Assembly: GCA_030998015.1 (NCBI GenBank)
Contig: JARWMV010000240.1
Location: 1-64,000 of the forward strand
Origin: Ceratorhiza oryzae-sativae
Taxonomy: Eukaryota > Basidiomycota > Agaricomycetes > Cantharellales > Ceratobasidiaceae
DNA length: 64,000 bases
Direction of reading: 5' to 3'
The first letter of the stretch is position 1, and every line of letters starts with the position of its first letter. The position numbers and the translations under genes were made by a program. Shown here in pieces: positions 17,525 through 29,548 of the stretch. Below the pieces are notes generated by a model. It was not told where the DNA came from, did not search any database, and saw only the letters and a program-made list of their open reading frames with translations.

Positions 17525-18193
17525 TGTCGTGACCCTCTGGAGGCTCCCTTGTGGAGCACTTAAGTAGTGGCTGCGTTGACGGTTTGGTGCTATGCAGTAT
17601 GTATTGAGTGTTCTAGTTACAGTGTTTGCTATGGTCTATGGTGGTTGACAAGATAAAGCAAGCTGAGGCGTCCAGTCTTGCTTTATCCTCCTTATATATA
17701 CCTGTGGCTGCAGTGGCTGCGGACGTATTATCTAAGCACACTCCGCAGTAGGTGTAGGTTATGTACAGTACTATGGGTTAGGTAATTGTTTGTCTTAAGT
17801 TTGTGTGGCTCCAAATCTTATAGAGCCGCGTGAGGTCCGAGGGGTAGGCGCTGAGGTCATGTGATCCTGCTGTAAGCGCCAAGATCACGTGACAACTCAC
17901 TCCTCGCTCCAAGTAACATGGGAGAGAAATGCTGGAGCGAGTTCAGGGTAACCACTGTAGGCGCTGAGGTCACGTGATCATGCTGTAGGTGCCAAGGTCA
18001 CGTGATAACTCGCTCCTTGCTCCAAGTAACATGGGAGAGAAATGCTGGAGTGAGTTCAGGGTAACCACTGTAAGCGCCGGCTAAGCGCCGAGGTCACGTG
18101 ACCTTGTTTATGGCTTGTTCCGCTTAGGAAAAATGCCATAAATCTGTAGAAATATTTGGTTGTTTTGTTATGTCCGTTTGACAGGTCATAACA
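17525..18193 (-). repeat. R1 5' LTR (669 bp)
   Basis: Same ends as the 3' LTR but with two 113-bp units. It holds the minus-strand TATA box, predicted transcript start and primer complement. Its outer end borders the ctgat target duplication. Confidence 0.93.
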
Positions 18194-18491
18194 CTGATGG
18201 TGGTAGTCTTGTGATCACATCATAGGTGATTTCCTCCCATGGTTTCTCAGGTGCCAGAATGGGGTTCAGTAGTCCCAGGGGCAGTGCATTGCTGTGTTTG
18301 TTCCATATGCACAATTCACAGTGAGCTACATATTCATTGACTGTTTTCTTCATAGACAACCAGGTGAATTTCCTACTGACTAGTTCCATGGTCCTGGGTT
18401 GTCCTGGGTGGCCTGCTGCTGGGTTGCCATGGTGGCTTTCTAGTACAAGTTTACAGAGTTTCTTGTTGTGTGGTACATCTATGTGGCCTTT
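18194..18491 (-). pseudogene. Element Y integrase zinc-binding piece
   Basis: It encodes the integrase HHCC region (HHGNPAAGHPGQPRTMEL, then CELCIWNKHSN) and PWEEITYDVITRLPPS, which continues into the fragment at 7701 once R1 is removed. It is cut on the right by the S1 LTR. Confidence 0.82.
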
Positions 18492-19799
18492 TGTTATGGA
18501 TCACTAACATTTTCTATTATTTTAGTCTGCTCTGCCAACCTCAAGCAATGCCTCTGTAATTAAATTGTGAAATACTTGAATTTGTATGCACTCCAAATTG
18601 TACTATTTTCTGTTTTATTAAATAGTACAAATTTCCTGCTTTCCAACGCATATTTTATTAAGTTTTTACAATAAGATCTCAGAGAGATATAGAGGTTGCA
18701 ATATTTCCTCTTATCAGGAGATATTGATTACAACATTGCACTGCTCATATCTTGGCAACCCCTTATGCTATCAAAGTGATCTTATGCTCTATCAATAGCT
18801 AATCTTTGGCAGTATCTGCTGCCTGAAGATCGTCACAATCCACCAGATCCTTGTGCTGGAATGGCCCAAAGATCATTAGAATCTTACTGGACCATCAATC
18901 AAGATCTACCAACTCCAGTGAGTCAGGGGAGCCTTCCAAATTGATCCAGAAGCTTCTTTGACTCACTTTATGACTCAATGAGATGTAGCCTCCATTCATT
19001 ACATGTATATACTATGATAATGTGATCAACAAGCCAATAGCAGGTCTCAGATGCATCAATGCCTTTGATCCACACCCTGTCTTTACTCTCTTATCCTATA
19101 CTGGGCTAGGCTGTACCCCAAGTATAGCAGTACCCTCTTTTGATGATCACACTGGCATGCATGCATCTATTTGGGTCTGGAATGCCCTCCTCAGGGTATA
19201 AAAGGACCTCCTCTGAGGCCCTTCCAGACCACCTTCCCTACTCTACTCAACCCAGACCAGTTGTTGGTTTCTTTTCTCTTTCTATTTCTCTTGTCTGTGT
19301 GTGATTTCTTATATAACTAGTACTGAGGAATAAAGTACCATATTAGTTATATACTGTCTGAGTCATTGTATCTTATATACAGAGATATATAAGGATACAA
19401 TATTGCCTGATTGAGCATGACGTTAAGTACCAGCTATTAGAGGAAATCTAAGTACCTGTAGCTGAGGAAGTACATGCATTAGGCAGCCCAACATCTATCC
19501 TATAAGCTATTGCTTAAGTCTAGCATTAAGATTAGTATCAGTTAGTCCAAGCGACTAGGGCTGAACTACATTTAAGATATCTAAGGGAACCTGACCATAG
19601 TAGTCTTGCTCTTTATACCTATAAATTAGTCAGTTTACACTGTGAAAGATTAAGACTACCTTAAGTGTTACTTGATTGCATTGCAACTACTTTGAGCCTT
19701 CTTACTCTAGTCTAAGAAGTATTGAGTACAATTAGTGTATACTAACATATCTACATTTGCTTAAGCTCTGGATATTCAAGTGTACCCTGACCTGTAACA
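18492..19799 (+). repeat. S1 solo LTR (1308 bp), target duplication ccttt
   Basis: Runs from TGTTATGGATCACTAACA to CCTGACCTGTAACA with ccttt at 18487-18491 and 19800-19804. It interrupts element Y pol. TATAAAAGG near 19200 sets the plus orientation. Confidence 0.94.
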
Positions 19800-19955
19800 C
19801 CTTTCAATTGTAGCAGGCCTTCATCCCATTCCCAGTTTTTGACCTTTTCATTCTTTTCCAAGGCTTCAATGATGTTGGTCAATTGCCTGTCACCTTGTAT
19901 TGCATGGTGGATAAATTGTTCCAGGTTGTGGTCTGGGGTAATTTCCTCTGCCCAA
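19800..19955 (-). pseudogene. Element Y pol spacer piece (RNase H to integrase)
   Basis: 156 bp of minus-strand sequence similar to X2 32170-32330 (NWEWDEG-like and NLEQ..-like regions), with stops. It is bounded by S1 on the left and R2 on the right. Confidence 0.75.
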
Positions 19956-20585
19956 TGTCATGACCCTCTGGATGCTTCCTTGCAAAGCACTTAAGTAGTG
20001 GCTGTGTTGACAGCTTGGTGCTATGCAGTATGTATTGAGTGTTCTAGTTACAGTGTTTGCTATGGTCTATGGTGGTTGACAAGATAAAGCAAGCTGAGGC
20101 ATCCAGTCTTGCTTTATCCTTCTTATATATGCCCATGGCTGCAGTGACTGCAGATGTATTATCTAAGCACAGTCCACAGTAGGTGCAGGTTATATACAGT
20201 ACTATGGTTTAAGTAATTGTTTATCTTAAGTTTGTGCAGCTCCAAATCTTATAGAGCCGCATGAGGTCTGAGGGGTAAGCACTGAGGTCATGTGATCCTG
20301 CTGTAAGCACCAAGATCACATGACAACTTGCTCCTTGCTCCAAGTAACAATGGAGAGAAATGCTGGAGCAAGTTCAGGGTAACCACCATAAGCACTGAGG
20401 TCACATGACAACTTGCTCCTCACTCCAAGTAACAAGGTAGAGAAATGCTGGAGCAAGTTCAGGGTAACCACCATAGGCACTGAGATCACATGACCTTGTT
20501 TATGGCTTGTTCTGCTTAGGAAAAATGCCATAAATCTATAAACATATTTGGTTACTCTGTTATGTCTGTTTGATGGGTCATAACA
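19956..20585 (-). repeat. R2 3' LTR (630 bp)
   Basis: TGTCATGACC...GGTCATAACA, followed by the polypurine tract (TTATCCCCCCCTTT). It is similar to the LTR at 29549-30178. Confidence 0.92.
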
Positions 20586-20650
20586 TTATCCCCCCCTTTG
20601 GACATGTCTTGGGGGACCTTGAGACATGGTTTAGATCATTATGCAAAAGG

Positions 20651-20777
20651 AATCTCATGCACCTAGGAGGTTAAGGGTGCTGGACTTGAACCAACAACCT
20701 TTCAGCTGATTCAGTATCATTCAATGAGGTCAGGCTGAGTCAGGCTAGACCCCTTAACCTCTTTGTTACATGAGATT
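20651..20777 (-). repeat. R2 foldback, tRNA-like
   Basis: Same outer arms (AATCTCATG and CATGAGATT) and inner arms (AGGTTAAGGG and CCCTTAACCT) as R1, at the same distance from the polypurine tract. The B-box has become GGTTCAAGTCC. Length (127 bp) is unchanged despite base decay. Confidence 0.5.
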
Positions 20778-20958
20778 GTTTTTCTTTTCTTTGTTGTGGA
20801 GGTTATTTGGGGGTGAGGAGTTGTCTGCCTCTTCTCAGAATGCCCCAACTGTTTGGATGGGCATAGCAGAAGTTGTACAATAAAGTAAATTATTCTAAGG
20901 GAATACAAAGAATGGCTTTCCTCCTGAGTACACCCATTCTACATTTCTTGATACCCAA

Positions 20959-22224
20959 TCAGTCCCCTTCTTCCCCCTCTATGTCTGACCAACACTTCAT
21001 GATTGCCAACCAGCTATTTCCCAGAATAACTGTCAGTTGTACCTTCATCAATTTCATGTGTGTGTACCTGCCTGTGAAGTCCACCTTGTACTGGCTCAGG
21101 GCCTTGAGCAAGTACTTCCCATTTGACTGGACCATGTTGTCCAGGATCCAAATGTCAGCATCTTCTGACAAGTTGCCCACATTCCACACATTGCACATCC
21201 AGCTGTGGCAGCCCTTGGAGTGTGCATATGCCATTTTCCCTGTTCCAGTTTCTCCTTCTATCACCAGGATGCAATGGTGCACCCCTCTTCCCCTCTTCTT
21301 GACCTCCTTGGCAAACCATCTGTCTGCTTGGTCAATGTGCTCCCAGTCTTCCAGGACCTCTAACTCCACAGGGATTGCAGGCATGCAACCCTGGTCTTCC
21401 TTGTATGTGTACTTGGCATATGCTTGTACCAAGTTCCATGTCATCACCATCTGGAGGGGGCAGAGGCACTTGAATGCCTGGTAGTACTCCTGTTTTGTTG
21501 CCAAGGTGACAATCTCCATCCCATCCTCCAAGTCTGCCTCCATCCTTGACTGTTTTCCACCCTTTCCCTTCACCAATATCTCCTCCAACCTTTCCAAGGT
21601 CAGGTCCCCTGCCATCAAATCCTCTATCTCCTCACCATTAGCTCTGATGTCCTTCCAGAGATAGTTGAAGGCATCCCTTGCTGGGTTACCTCCTGGCCTG
21701 TCCTTGAGGTCTTTGGGCTGTATGTTGGGGTGTTGCCCCTCAAAGTCCCAGAACCCCACATTCTGGGTGTTCCACCTGCCCTTCTGTTCCTGACTGATGG
21801 AGAGGGCATGGTCATGCAGGGGCCAGGTCAGGTTGTAGTTCAGCTCCTCCAGGTTGTGCTGTTCAACCACAGCTAAGGTTGCCCAGTGATTGGGCTGGTG
21901 GCAGCAGAACACCTTGTATTGGGCAGCAAGCCCACTTGAGGGCTGATTGCATAGCTTCAACCAGGTCAGCAGCACCACCCTGGTCTGGACACAGAATTGG
22001 GGGCCAGTGCAGTTTTGGTAGGCTCTTCAGACCTGTGATCTGTCAGTGTAAGCTGCGTAGAAGCAGGTGAGGGGGCTCAGCTTGATTCCAAGGGTGCCAG
22101 CAATGGTGATGCCAACCTCTGCCCTGTGCTTGATTTGTTTGGCTGGGGTGTTCCCATGTTCAAGCCATCTTTGCTTAGCATTGTTGGTGTTTTTAGAGGT
22201 AGATGCATCTTGTGGGGAGGGCAT
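20959..22224 (-). pseudogene. R2 copy of the CRESS-type Rep, C-terminus lost by frameshift
   Basis: Exon 1 is 22224-22033 (192 nt, as in R1) and exon 2 starts at 21984 after a 48-nt intron. Motif I (LLTWLK), motif II (LHDHAL), motif III (YLWKD), Walker A (GETGTGKM) and motif C (VILGNS) remain and the frame is open for almost the whole length despite heavy CpG decay. A one-base insertion near 20958 removes about the last 20 residues. Walker B has DIWILDNM, with one Asp changed. Confidence 0.82.
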
Positions 22225-22643
22225 GAAATGATAGCCCCTTTTACCCCCAAAGGTGTCCCCTAGATATACCCTCTCTGGTTGTTGTGGTCACATGGTTTCC
22301 TGATGTAGGCTTGTGCTGGTTATGACACATCTCCAAGGGGTGCCCTTCCTGCGTTCCCCTGCATCAGCCTTATTCCTCACTATGCTTGGGGCCTCAGCTC
22401 CTCCACTTCGGTCAGTGCCCCCTCTCTGACCCCTCCAGTAGTTAGGGGATAGTGTATATTCACATGACTAGGCTAGGTCATGTGATTCCTGTGCTTTGTT
22501 GTTTGTTTTCTGGCAGATGGTCATGTGTCCATTGGTGTCACCTGACCAGACTTTGTTTTGATGTTTGTGCAAGTTATTGTGTTGCACTGTGATTTTTTAA
22601 TGTTTGTGGTTTTGTTGTTTCCCTTCCTCATCCTGTCTTTACT
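22225..22643. promoter_or_regulatory. R2 divergent spacer with one hairpin
   Basis: Counterpart of 10124-10622. It keeps a single perfect 26-nt hairpin (22460-22485, arms TCACATGAC and GTCATGTGA, loop TAGGCTAG), not the tandem pair of R1. No gene is seen. Confidence 0.5.
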
Positions 22644-23176
22644 ATGCACATTATTTCCCTTAACTACAATCCCCTTGACTGCACCTGCTGGTCTCTCCCT
22701 GAGGGGGAGTACTGTGCCTACTGCAATGCTGTGTGCAACACCTCCCTTGAAGACTTCTATGGAGGTGTCAGGGATTGGTTCTTCTGTGGGGTGCCAGGTA
22801 CGTGTGCCTGTTCTTTGTTGGTCTCACATTGCTAACTTGCTCTATAGAAGAGTGCATACTCCTCAATGGTCAGGCCCATGAGGCCACCCTTGAGTGTGTC
22901 TGGGCACTCATTGATCAGGACTACAAGTCCTTTGAGGAGTGGTCTCACCAGGCTGCTCTTGCCAAATTCTTTGAGGAGGGCTCTGCCCCCCTGTTTGATG
23001 AGGTTTTGCCCTTTGCAGCATCTGGTTCTGGGTGTTTCCAGAACTACATGGCCAACTTCCCAGGGGGGGAGGCCCCTTGGCTGCAGCCCACTACCCAGTC
23101 AGTTGTTCAGACCAATAAGAAGGATAAAAAGGGCAAGAAGCCCTATACCCAGCCCCTCAAGGGCAAATGTAAATAG
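22644..23176 (+). CDS. R2 copy of the antisense Cys-rich gene, two exons
   Basis: Exons 22644-22797 and 22848-23176 (GTACGT...CTATAG). Exon 1 and the 50-nt intron are the same length as in R1. The Cys cluster (CTCWSLPEGEYCAYCNAVC), FQNYMANFPGGEAPW and the Lys-rich tail are kept with no stop, although the surrounding gag-pol is degenerate. The encoded protein is a little shorter than in R1, from a gap before the basic tail. Function unknown. Confidence 0.68.
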
Positions 23177-23189
23177 AGAGTAAAATGTA

Positions 23190-24077
23190 TTAGGTTTGAT
23201 ATGTAAAAATAAAACTCTTATACATTTGAGAAAAAATCCATGGGAGGCAAAGTGGCCATATGGGGGCCAGTTCCAACAGTGGCACCTCCTCCAGAGCTTC
23301 AACAAGCTTGTTTTCCCACTGGTCCCAGTCCTGTTTGGCTTCCTCTGCAGCTGGGTCCAGGGTGGGTTCCTTTATCACTGGCTTTGCTTCTTGCTCAGCC
23401 ACAACCAGTGATTCTAGGCTTGACCTAAGGCTTGTCATATCTGTGTTGTAATTGGTGTTTTTGTTTGGGTGCACCTTCACCCAATGTCAGAAGTTGCTCA
23501 TGTTTGCCTGCTTTGTCCTGATAGCAGTAAACATCTCATCAGTGGTAGTTGCCTTGAGCAGTCCCACATACAGTGCAGCTGGTGTCAACTTCCACTCTTC
23601 CAACAATGCCTTGGCCCACCACTCCACCTCCCAGTCCCCCCCGTCTGCCATTTGGCCTGCAGCCCTCCTCTGTTGTCTTGCTGCCTTGGCCACCATGTTG
23701 ACTGTTGGTCCCACAATATCATCAATGACATACATCAGTGTTCTTAGCAAGGCGTTTCTTGTTGTTGGCTTCCAGCTTCCATGCCATATCAGGACCCCTG
23801 ACCTGGGATCCAGGTACTTGTCATTGTCAATCCAGTTCCTTTCATCCCTTAACTTCTTTGGGATGTACACTAGGTTAGCCCCTGGCAACAGTTGCTTGGC
23901 ATACCTCTGGGCGTCTTCCACACTGGAGCAGTACATCCCTATTTTAGGACAATTTTCCCTGCCAGGGTAGGGTGCTGGCTGCCTAGTGGTGGGTGGCTGC
24001 CAAAGTGGGGCCACCTGATTTTCAGCAAGTGGCATGTAACAGTTGGGATGTGCAACTGGGTGAGTGATGAAAGGCAT
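23190..24077 (-). pseudogene. R2 copy of the third extra gene, one in-frame stop
   Basis: Open from 24077 to 23487, then one TGA where R1 has an Arg codon, then the same frame continues to 23190. Conserved blocks include LLPGANLVYIPKKLRDERNW, VIDDIVGPTVNMVAKAARQQ, TTTDEMFTAIRTKQAN and an acidic end (WDQWENKLVEALEEVPLLE). The C-terminus is longer than in R1. No family recognised. Confidence 0.6.
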
Positions 24078-24181
24078 GTTTTGGGGTTTTGCAGGTGTAT
24101 TGTGGTGTAAGTGAGGTGGTAGAGCAGGCTCTGGCCTTTCTTAGGTATCCTGGATGGCTCCTTTTAAAGCTTTCCAGGTCC

Positions 24182-25366
24182 TCATTTGGTTCTCTTTGGC
24201 CTGCCTTTCGAGTCACCTGAGTGCTGACTTGTCTTGACTGGCATTGGTGCATCTGGTAAGCACCTTTGCAAGTCATTTAGAACCTCTTTCATGTTAGCAA
24301 ACTTGCTGGCACGTTCCATTGTGTCTTCTATTGGGTCATAGCCCTTCCATCTGATTTGGTAAAACAGCTTGCCATTCTGCCATTCATAATTTGCAATGTG
24401 GTCCACCTCATACTCCTCCTCTCCTTCTTCTGTTATGATTGGTGGTGGTTTGGCCTGCCTTCTTTGGAAGTCTTTATCTTCTGTGAATGGCAAGAGGAGA
24501 TTTACATGGAATACATTGTGTATGCATATGGTTTTAGGTAGGTCCAGGTGATACGCATGGGACAAGATCTTTTCTGTGATTTCAAAAGGGCCCCCGTTTT
24601 GGTTGTCCAATTTCTTGGAAGGTCTCTTGGACAAGAGGTTTGTTAGGAGCAGCCAAACCTTGTCCCCTACCTTGAATTCCTTCCCTTTCCTTTCCATTTG
24701 TTGGTGTAATTCCATTGAGGCTCTTGCCTCATCCCATACCTTTTCCATTTGATCACACATGTTGTCTGCAGCAGGTGCCTTGGACAGTTCTTCTCCCCCT
24801 TGGACAATCCATCTTGGGTTTTTTCCATATACTGTTTCAAATGGGGTTTGTCCTGTTGTAGCATTTACATGGTTGTTATGGCAGAATTCAGCAATGGGTA
24901 ACCATTTTACCCAATCATATTGTCTATAATTGCAGAAGGTTCTTAAGAACCCTTCTACCCATTGATTTGTGCTTTCTGACAGTCCATCTGTTTCTGGATG
25001 GAAGGTGGTGGAGAATCTGGGCTTTGTCCCAATTCCCTTGTATAGGGCCTTTAGGAATTGGCTGTTAAAGGTTGGCCCTCAGTCTGAGACAGTGGTTTCT
25101 GTGGTCCTGTGATGTCTCCATACCTCCCTTATGAATATTTCTGACAGTTCTTCTTCATTGGTGCTCTCCAGACATGGTACAAAATGGGCCTGCCAGGAGA
25201 AGCAATCTACAGCTGTCAAGATGCTGTTGTACCCCTTTGAGACAGGTAATTTGACAATGAAATCATATGCAACATCTGCCCATGGTTTCCATGGGATTGG
25301 TAAGGGCTTCAGGGGAGCGCCTTGTTTGTGTCCTTTGCTTCTTTGACATGTTTCACAAGATTCCAC
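24182..25366 (-). pseudogene. R2 integrase core, C-terminal region and chromodomain
   Basis: The piece 25366-25079 holds CETCQRSKGHKQG and FIVKLPVSKGYNSI and ends with the TGA shared with R1. The piece from 24760 runs through the GPY/F-type region (KVGDKVWLLLTNLL) into the chromodomain (VDHIANYEWQNGKLFYQIRW) without the frameshift seen in R1. Confidence 0.85.
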
Positions 25367-25369
25367 ATA

Positions 25370-26101
25370 TCAGTTTACTTGGGCCTTCATTCCTGGCCAG
25401 TAGTAATCCCTTGATAGTAATTCTAGTGTTTGGGCTTGTCCCTGATGACCCACCACAGGGGCATCATGGCACTCCTCAAGGAGGCTCAACCTCAAGTCCT
25501 TGTCATCTGGGATGTAGAGCCTATCATCATACCTTAATAGGCCCTCCTTCATTTTGTACCATCTAAATTCCTTCTGTACTGAGGGTGGTAGTTGTTCTTT
25601 ATTTGCCACACTCAGCCTTAAGGATCTGATAGATTTGTCTTCTTCCTGAGCTTCTTTAAGCTCCTCCCAGAAATTCCCCTGTACCTCTGCCTTGAAACCT
25701 ATGAACCTTTCTTCCAGAATCATGATCTGTGGTTCCATAGGGGTGTCCCCATGGTCACTCCTCCTGGAAAGGGTGTCTGGTTTCTGTGAGAGTTTCCCTG
25801 GTCTATACACAATCTGAAAATTGAAGGGTGCCAGAGTGAGATACCATCTGGCATGCCTTCTATTCCACATCTGGGCATTTTGCCAGTACTGGAGGTTCCT
25901 ATGGTTGGTGTATATCACAATAGGTTCTTCTGTCCCTTCTAGGTATACCATCCAGTGCTCTAAGGACCTAATGATTGCAAGCAACTCCTTGTTGTAGGTG
26001 TCATAATTTTGCTCTGGTGGGGTGAAGCTCTTTGATAGGAAGGCAATTGGATGCAATTGGTTGTCATCACCCTTTTGGCTTAGTACTGCCCCCATGGCCA
26101 C
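25370..26101 (-). pseudogene. R2 RNase H and integrase zinc-binding region
   Basis: RNase H segment (MGAVLSQKGDDNQLHPIAFL, NHRNLQYWQ, where R1 has SDHRNLQYW) and integrase HDAPVVGHQGQ. It keeps the base that R1 has lost in the C-run. A stop at 25370 separates it from the CxxC half. Confidence 0.85.
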
Positions 26102-26168
26102 TCCTGAGGTGTCTGTTTCCAGTATGTATGGCTTGTTTGGGTTTGGGTGGATAAGACCAGTTTGCTTG

Positions 26169-27041
26169 CTACGGCTTCTTTAATAGCTTCAAATGCTTCT
26201 TGTTGTTTTCTTTCCCACAGGAATTTGACATCTTTTGAGTGAGATCTGTGAGGGGTTTGGCTAAGGTGCTAAACTTCTCTATCCACCTTCTATAGAACCC
26301 CACAAAGCCTAGGAATGCTTGGACTTCTTTTACTGTGTTAGGTTCTGGCCATTCTAGTACTGCCTTTACCTTTTCCTTTTCCATCAATATCCCTTCTGGG
26401 GATATGATGATTCTGATGAAGCTTACCTCCTTCACAAAGAACTGACACTTGTGTGGTTTGAGGAAGAGGTGGTTTTCCCTCATTCTTCTTAACACTTCCC
26501 TGACATGTTGTACTTGTTCTTCCCTGTTTCTGGAAAACACTAGTACATTGTCCATGTAGATTACCACATAATCATCTATTATGTCACGGAAATTTTCCAT
26601 CATGAACCTTGTAAAGGTTCTTGGTCCTTCTTTTACTCTGAATGGCATGACCAAGCATTCAAACTGGCCTTCTCCTGTCCTGAAAGCTGTTTTCCATTCG
26701 TCTCCCTCTTTTACCCTGATGTTGTTGAACCCCCATCGAACATCCATTTTTGAATAGATGGTTGCATCCTTCAGCCTCTCAATCAATTCTATTTGAATTG
26801 GAAGTGGAAACTTGTCTGGCTTGGTGATGTCATTCATCTTACAGTAGTCAACTACCAACCTAAGCCCTCCATCTGCTTTGTTCACATAGAAACAGGGTGC
26901 AGCTACAACTGATTGGCTGGGCCTTATTTTTCCATTTCTTAGTTCCTCCTCTAGGTACTCCCTGAGTGCCTTTGTTTCTGCTAGTGACATACTGTACCTC
27001 TTTGCAGGCTTTGGCAGCTCTGCTCCCTTGATCAGGTCCAT
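26169..27041 (-). pseudogene. R2 reverse transcriptase
   Basis: RT domain with LVVDYCKMNDITKPDK, KMDVRWGFNNIRV and the active site YMDNVLVFSRN. The second catalytic Asp is Asn, so it should be inactive. A frameshift (LTQKMSNSCG) separates it from RNase H. Confidence 0.88.
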
Positions 27042-27077
27042 TTTGAAGTCCAGGTTTCCTCAGTGGGGTGGAAGTTC

Positions 27078-27575
27078 TCAGAAACCTTCTTCCCCAAACA
27101 GGTCTTCAAAATCCCTAAAGTCTTTTGGGATTTGTAGGCTTTCACTTGCTGCCCTTGCCTTGATTTCATCTGGGTATGAGATGGTAAGGTCTTTCCAATC
27201 TATGATAGGTTCTGCTTTGTCAAGCCATTCTTTCCCTAGGACTATGTCTGTGTTGCCTAGGGTCATCACATAAAGGGAGCATTTCAGTGTCTTTCCTTCC
27301 ACTTCAATATTTAGTTCTGCCCTTTCTTCTATGGCATCCTTGATTTCATTTCCATCAATGGCCACAATTGATTTCTTGTGTTTGAGGGGAGTGGTCAGAA
27401 TCCCCTTTTCCCTTGAATAGGCCTTATCAATGAAGTTGGTTGAAGATCCTGAGTCAATCAGCGTCTTTGCTGGTTCCATGATTCCCTCTACTGTAGTGTA
27501 TATTATTGATTGATTACTAGATTTCTTGAGGTAACATACATCTGCAGTAGGGGTTATATCAGGGTCCTCCAACAT
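27078..27575 (-). pseudogene. R2 aspartic protease
   Basis: TLIDSGSSTNFIDKAYS with the active-site DSG, and VMTLGNTDIVLGKEWL downstream. The frame is broken from RT near 27060 and from gag near 27600. Confidence 0.85.
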
Positions 27576-27707
27576 GGAAGTGGTAGGACCAATTAGTTTT
27601 CCAACTCAGAGCTGCTTTCTTCTTCAACTTGTCTGCTGGCCTTCCCTTGTATCTTAGCTTTGTCGTAGGTCCACTGGCCTTGGCAGTCCTTCAGGACATG
27701 CCCTGAT

Positions 27708-29428
27708 TTACTGCATTTGATACAGAGTCCTTCTTTCCTTTGCCTGTCTTTTTTCACTGTTTGGTATCCTTACCACATTGTTAGTTTGGGTATTCCCCTG
27801 TTTGCTGCTGGTCCCTGAAGTCTTGTTTCCCCCTTGTTTGTACCTTGCTGGTGCCCAGGTTGAATTTGATGAGTTGCTGGTCTTTGCATTCATTTTCTGG
27901 TTTGCAAACTGCATGTCATCCATTTTGCAGGCAAAGTTGATTAGTTGATCTAAGGTATATGATGGACCTTCAGCCTCATTTGCCAGTACTTCAATCCTTA
28001 AGATCTCTTGTTGTACTTCAGGTTTTAACCCTTCCCTGAATTGGTCCTTGAGGGCTTCCTGGTTCCAGTCTACCTCTTGGATCAGGATCTGGAATTGGGT
28101 AGCATAATCCAATGCACTCTTGGTTTGTGTTAATTTCCTTAGTTTTTGGATGATCCTTTCCTTTATGACTGGGTTGTTAAAAGCATCCAGGAATCCCTTC
28201 CTGAAATCCTTCCAGGATGCAAGGATACCTGTGTGTTTGCCTGCTAGTAGTTTCTGGCAGTAAGGTTGTGCCCAGTTGGCTGCTTCCCTGTCCTCCATGT
28301 TCATTAACACAGCAGATATCTTTTTTCAGTTGTCAAAGGCTGATTCAACATAGTCAGCAAAGAAAAGTTCCATGCTGATTATGAAGTTCTCTGCTTCCTT
28401 CTCCTTTTTCCCATTAAATTTGCTGGGTCTCCCTAGTTGCACCTCCTTAGGAGTGTGGTTTGTGGCAAGGGTAGGTTGGTTTGCTTGGGATGGAGGTTCT
28501 GTTCAGGGTCTTATTGTGGACTCAGCCTGGAAGGTTCTTCCCAGAAGGGTGTTCATACTGGGGAGGCTGAGGGGGATTGTGAGGGGCTTCCTATGACCAC
28601 CCTAGTTCTTCCCCTGGTCTCTTCTGTCCTTTCCCTTGGCCTTCCTGCTTCAGTTGTTTTCTGGAGCTCATTTCCTAGATTGGTTACCCATTGTTCTAGT
28701 GCAGTCAGGATCTCCCCTGTGTTTTCAGTTTTCTTCTCTAAGCTTTCGAGCTTTTGCTCTTGCATTCCCAGTACCCAGTTTATTTCCATGGAGATGTCCT
28801 TTAATTCTTTTATCAGGTTCCCCATTTCCACTTTTAGGTTGTCCTGGTTCCTTGCCACATAGAGGACATTTTTGTTGGATGTTTCCATTGATCTTACCAT
28901 CCAGTCCACATTTCCTTCTTGCCAGGTTAGTGATATTTGACACTGATTTATACCTGTGATTGCCTTTTCTAGTTCCCTATGGTTATTGTCTCTAAGTTCC
29001 TTGAGCCCCACCCTGATGGTGGTGGCAATGGTGTGGATAGGGTTGGCAGTGGTTATGGTTCTGGGACCTGGCTGGGGATGTGTCCTTGCCTCTTCCACCA
29101 AGGCTGTGCCTTGTTTGTATATGGTTTGGGTCATATCTTCTACCTCATCCCTCTCTGGATTTGAGATATCTTCTGGGTCTGGATTTATCAGGTGAATTGG
29201 TGGTTGAGGGCTGCAGAGTGGTATTCCCCCTATTTGCCCTCCCAGGGTGGGGGTCTGAGTGGGGTTAGGTTGAGTCACTGGTTGTGGGTTTTGTGGCAAC
29301 CCCCTCAGCATTCCTTGGAGGGTCTCATCTGGGTTACCTTCAGCCTCTGGGGGAGTAACAGGTTTGGGTGATTGTGGTCTACTATTTGCCACTCTGCTTT
29401 GAGATCAAGTTTGTGGTCTCTGTGACAT
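27708..29428 (-). pseudogene. R2 Gag, frameshifted
   Basis: The N-terminal ATG at 29428 is followed by a CGA-to-TGA stop. Then 29392-28553 is open with the Pro-rich region, ELEKAITGINQCQ and the coiled coil (KELKDISMEINWVLGMQEQ). The capsid domain follows at 28310-27708 (KDFRKGFLDAFNNPVIKE) and breaks just before the zinc knuckle. Confidence 0.85.
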
Positions 29429-29534
29429 AGTTTCTTTGTGTTCTCTTATGTATCACAGGAGTTAGCTGTTTTCTCATGTACTCAGCCCTTAGTATCTGTG
29501 TAGTATACTTATGTTTGCCACTAGTTCAGTTAAG

Positions 29535-29546
29535 AGCCTGCTTTAT
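29535..29546 (-). promoter_or_regulatory. R2 self-priming primer-binding site, one mismatch
   Basis: AGCCTGCTTTAT lies 2 nt from the 5' LTR and matches the R1 site except for one base. The LTR complement ATAAAGCAAGCT is kept near 29677. Confidence 0.55.
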
Positions 29547-29548
29547 AA

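Larger units (their letters stand above)
7702..18193 (-). mobile_element. R1: chromodomain Ty3/gypsy retrotransposon carrying three extra genes including a CRESS-type Rep
   Basis: 10,492 bp flanked by the target duplication ctgat (7697-7701 and 18194-18198) and inserted in Y integrase. Minus-strand order: 5' LTR (17525-18193), self-priming site, gag, protease-RT-RNase H-integrase-chromodomain, then an extra module (12063-8794), a foldback, a polypurine tract and the 3' LTR (7702-8484). CpG is well kept and RT has YMDD, so it is the younger R copy. Several single-base indels in homopolymers still break gag and pol. Confidence 0.92.
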
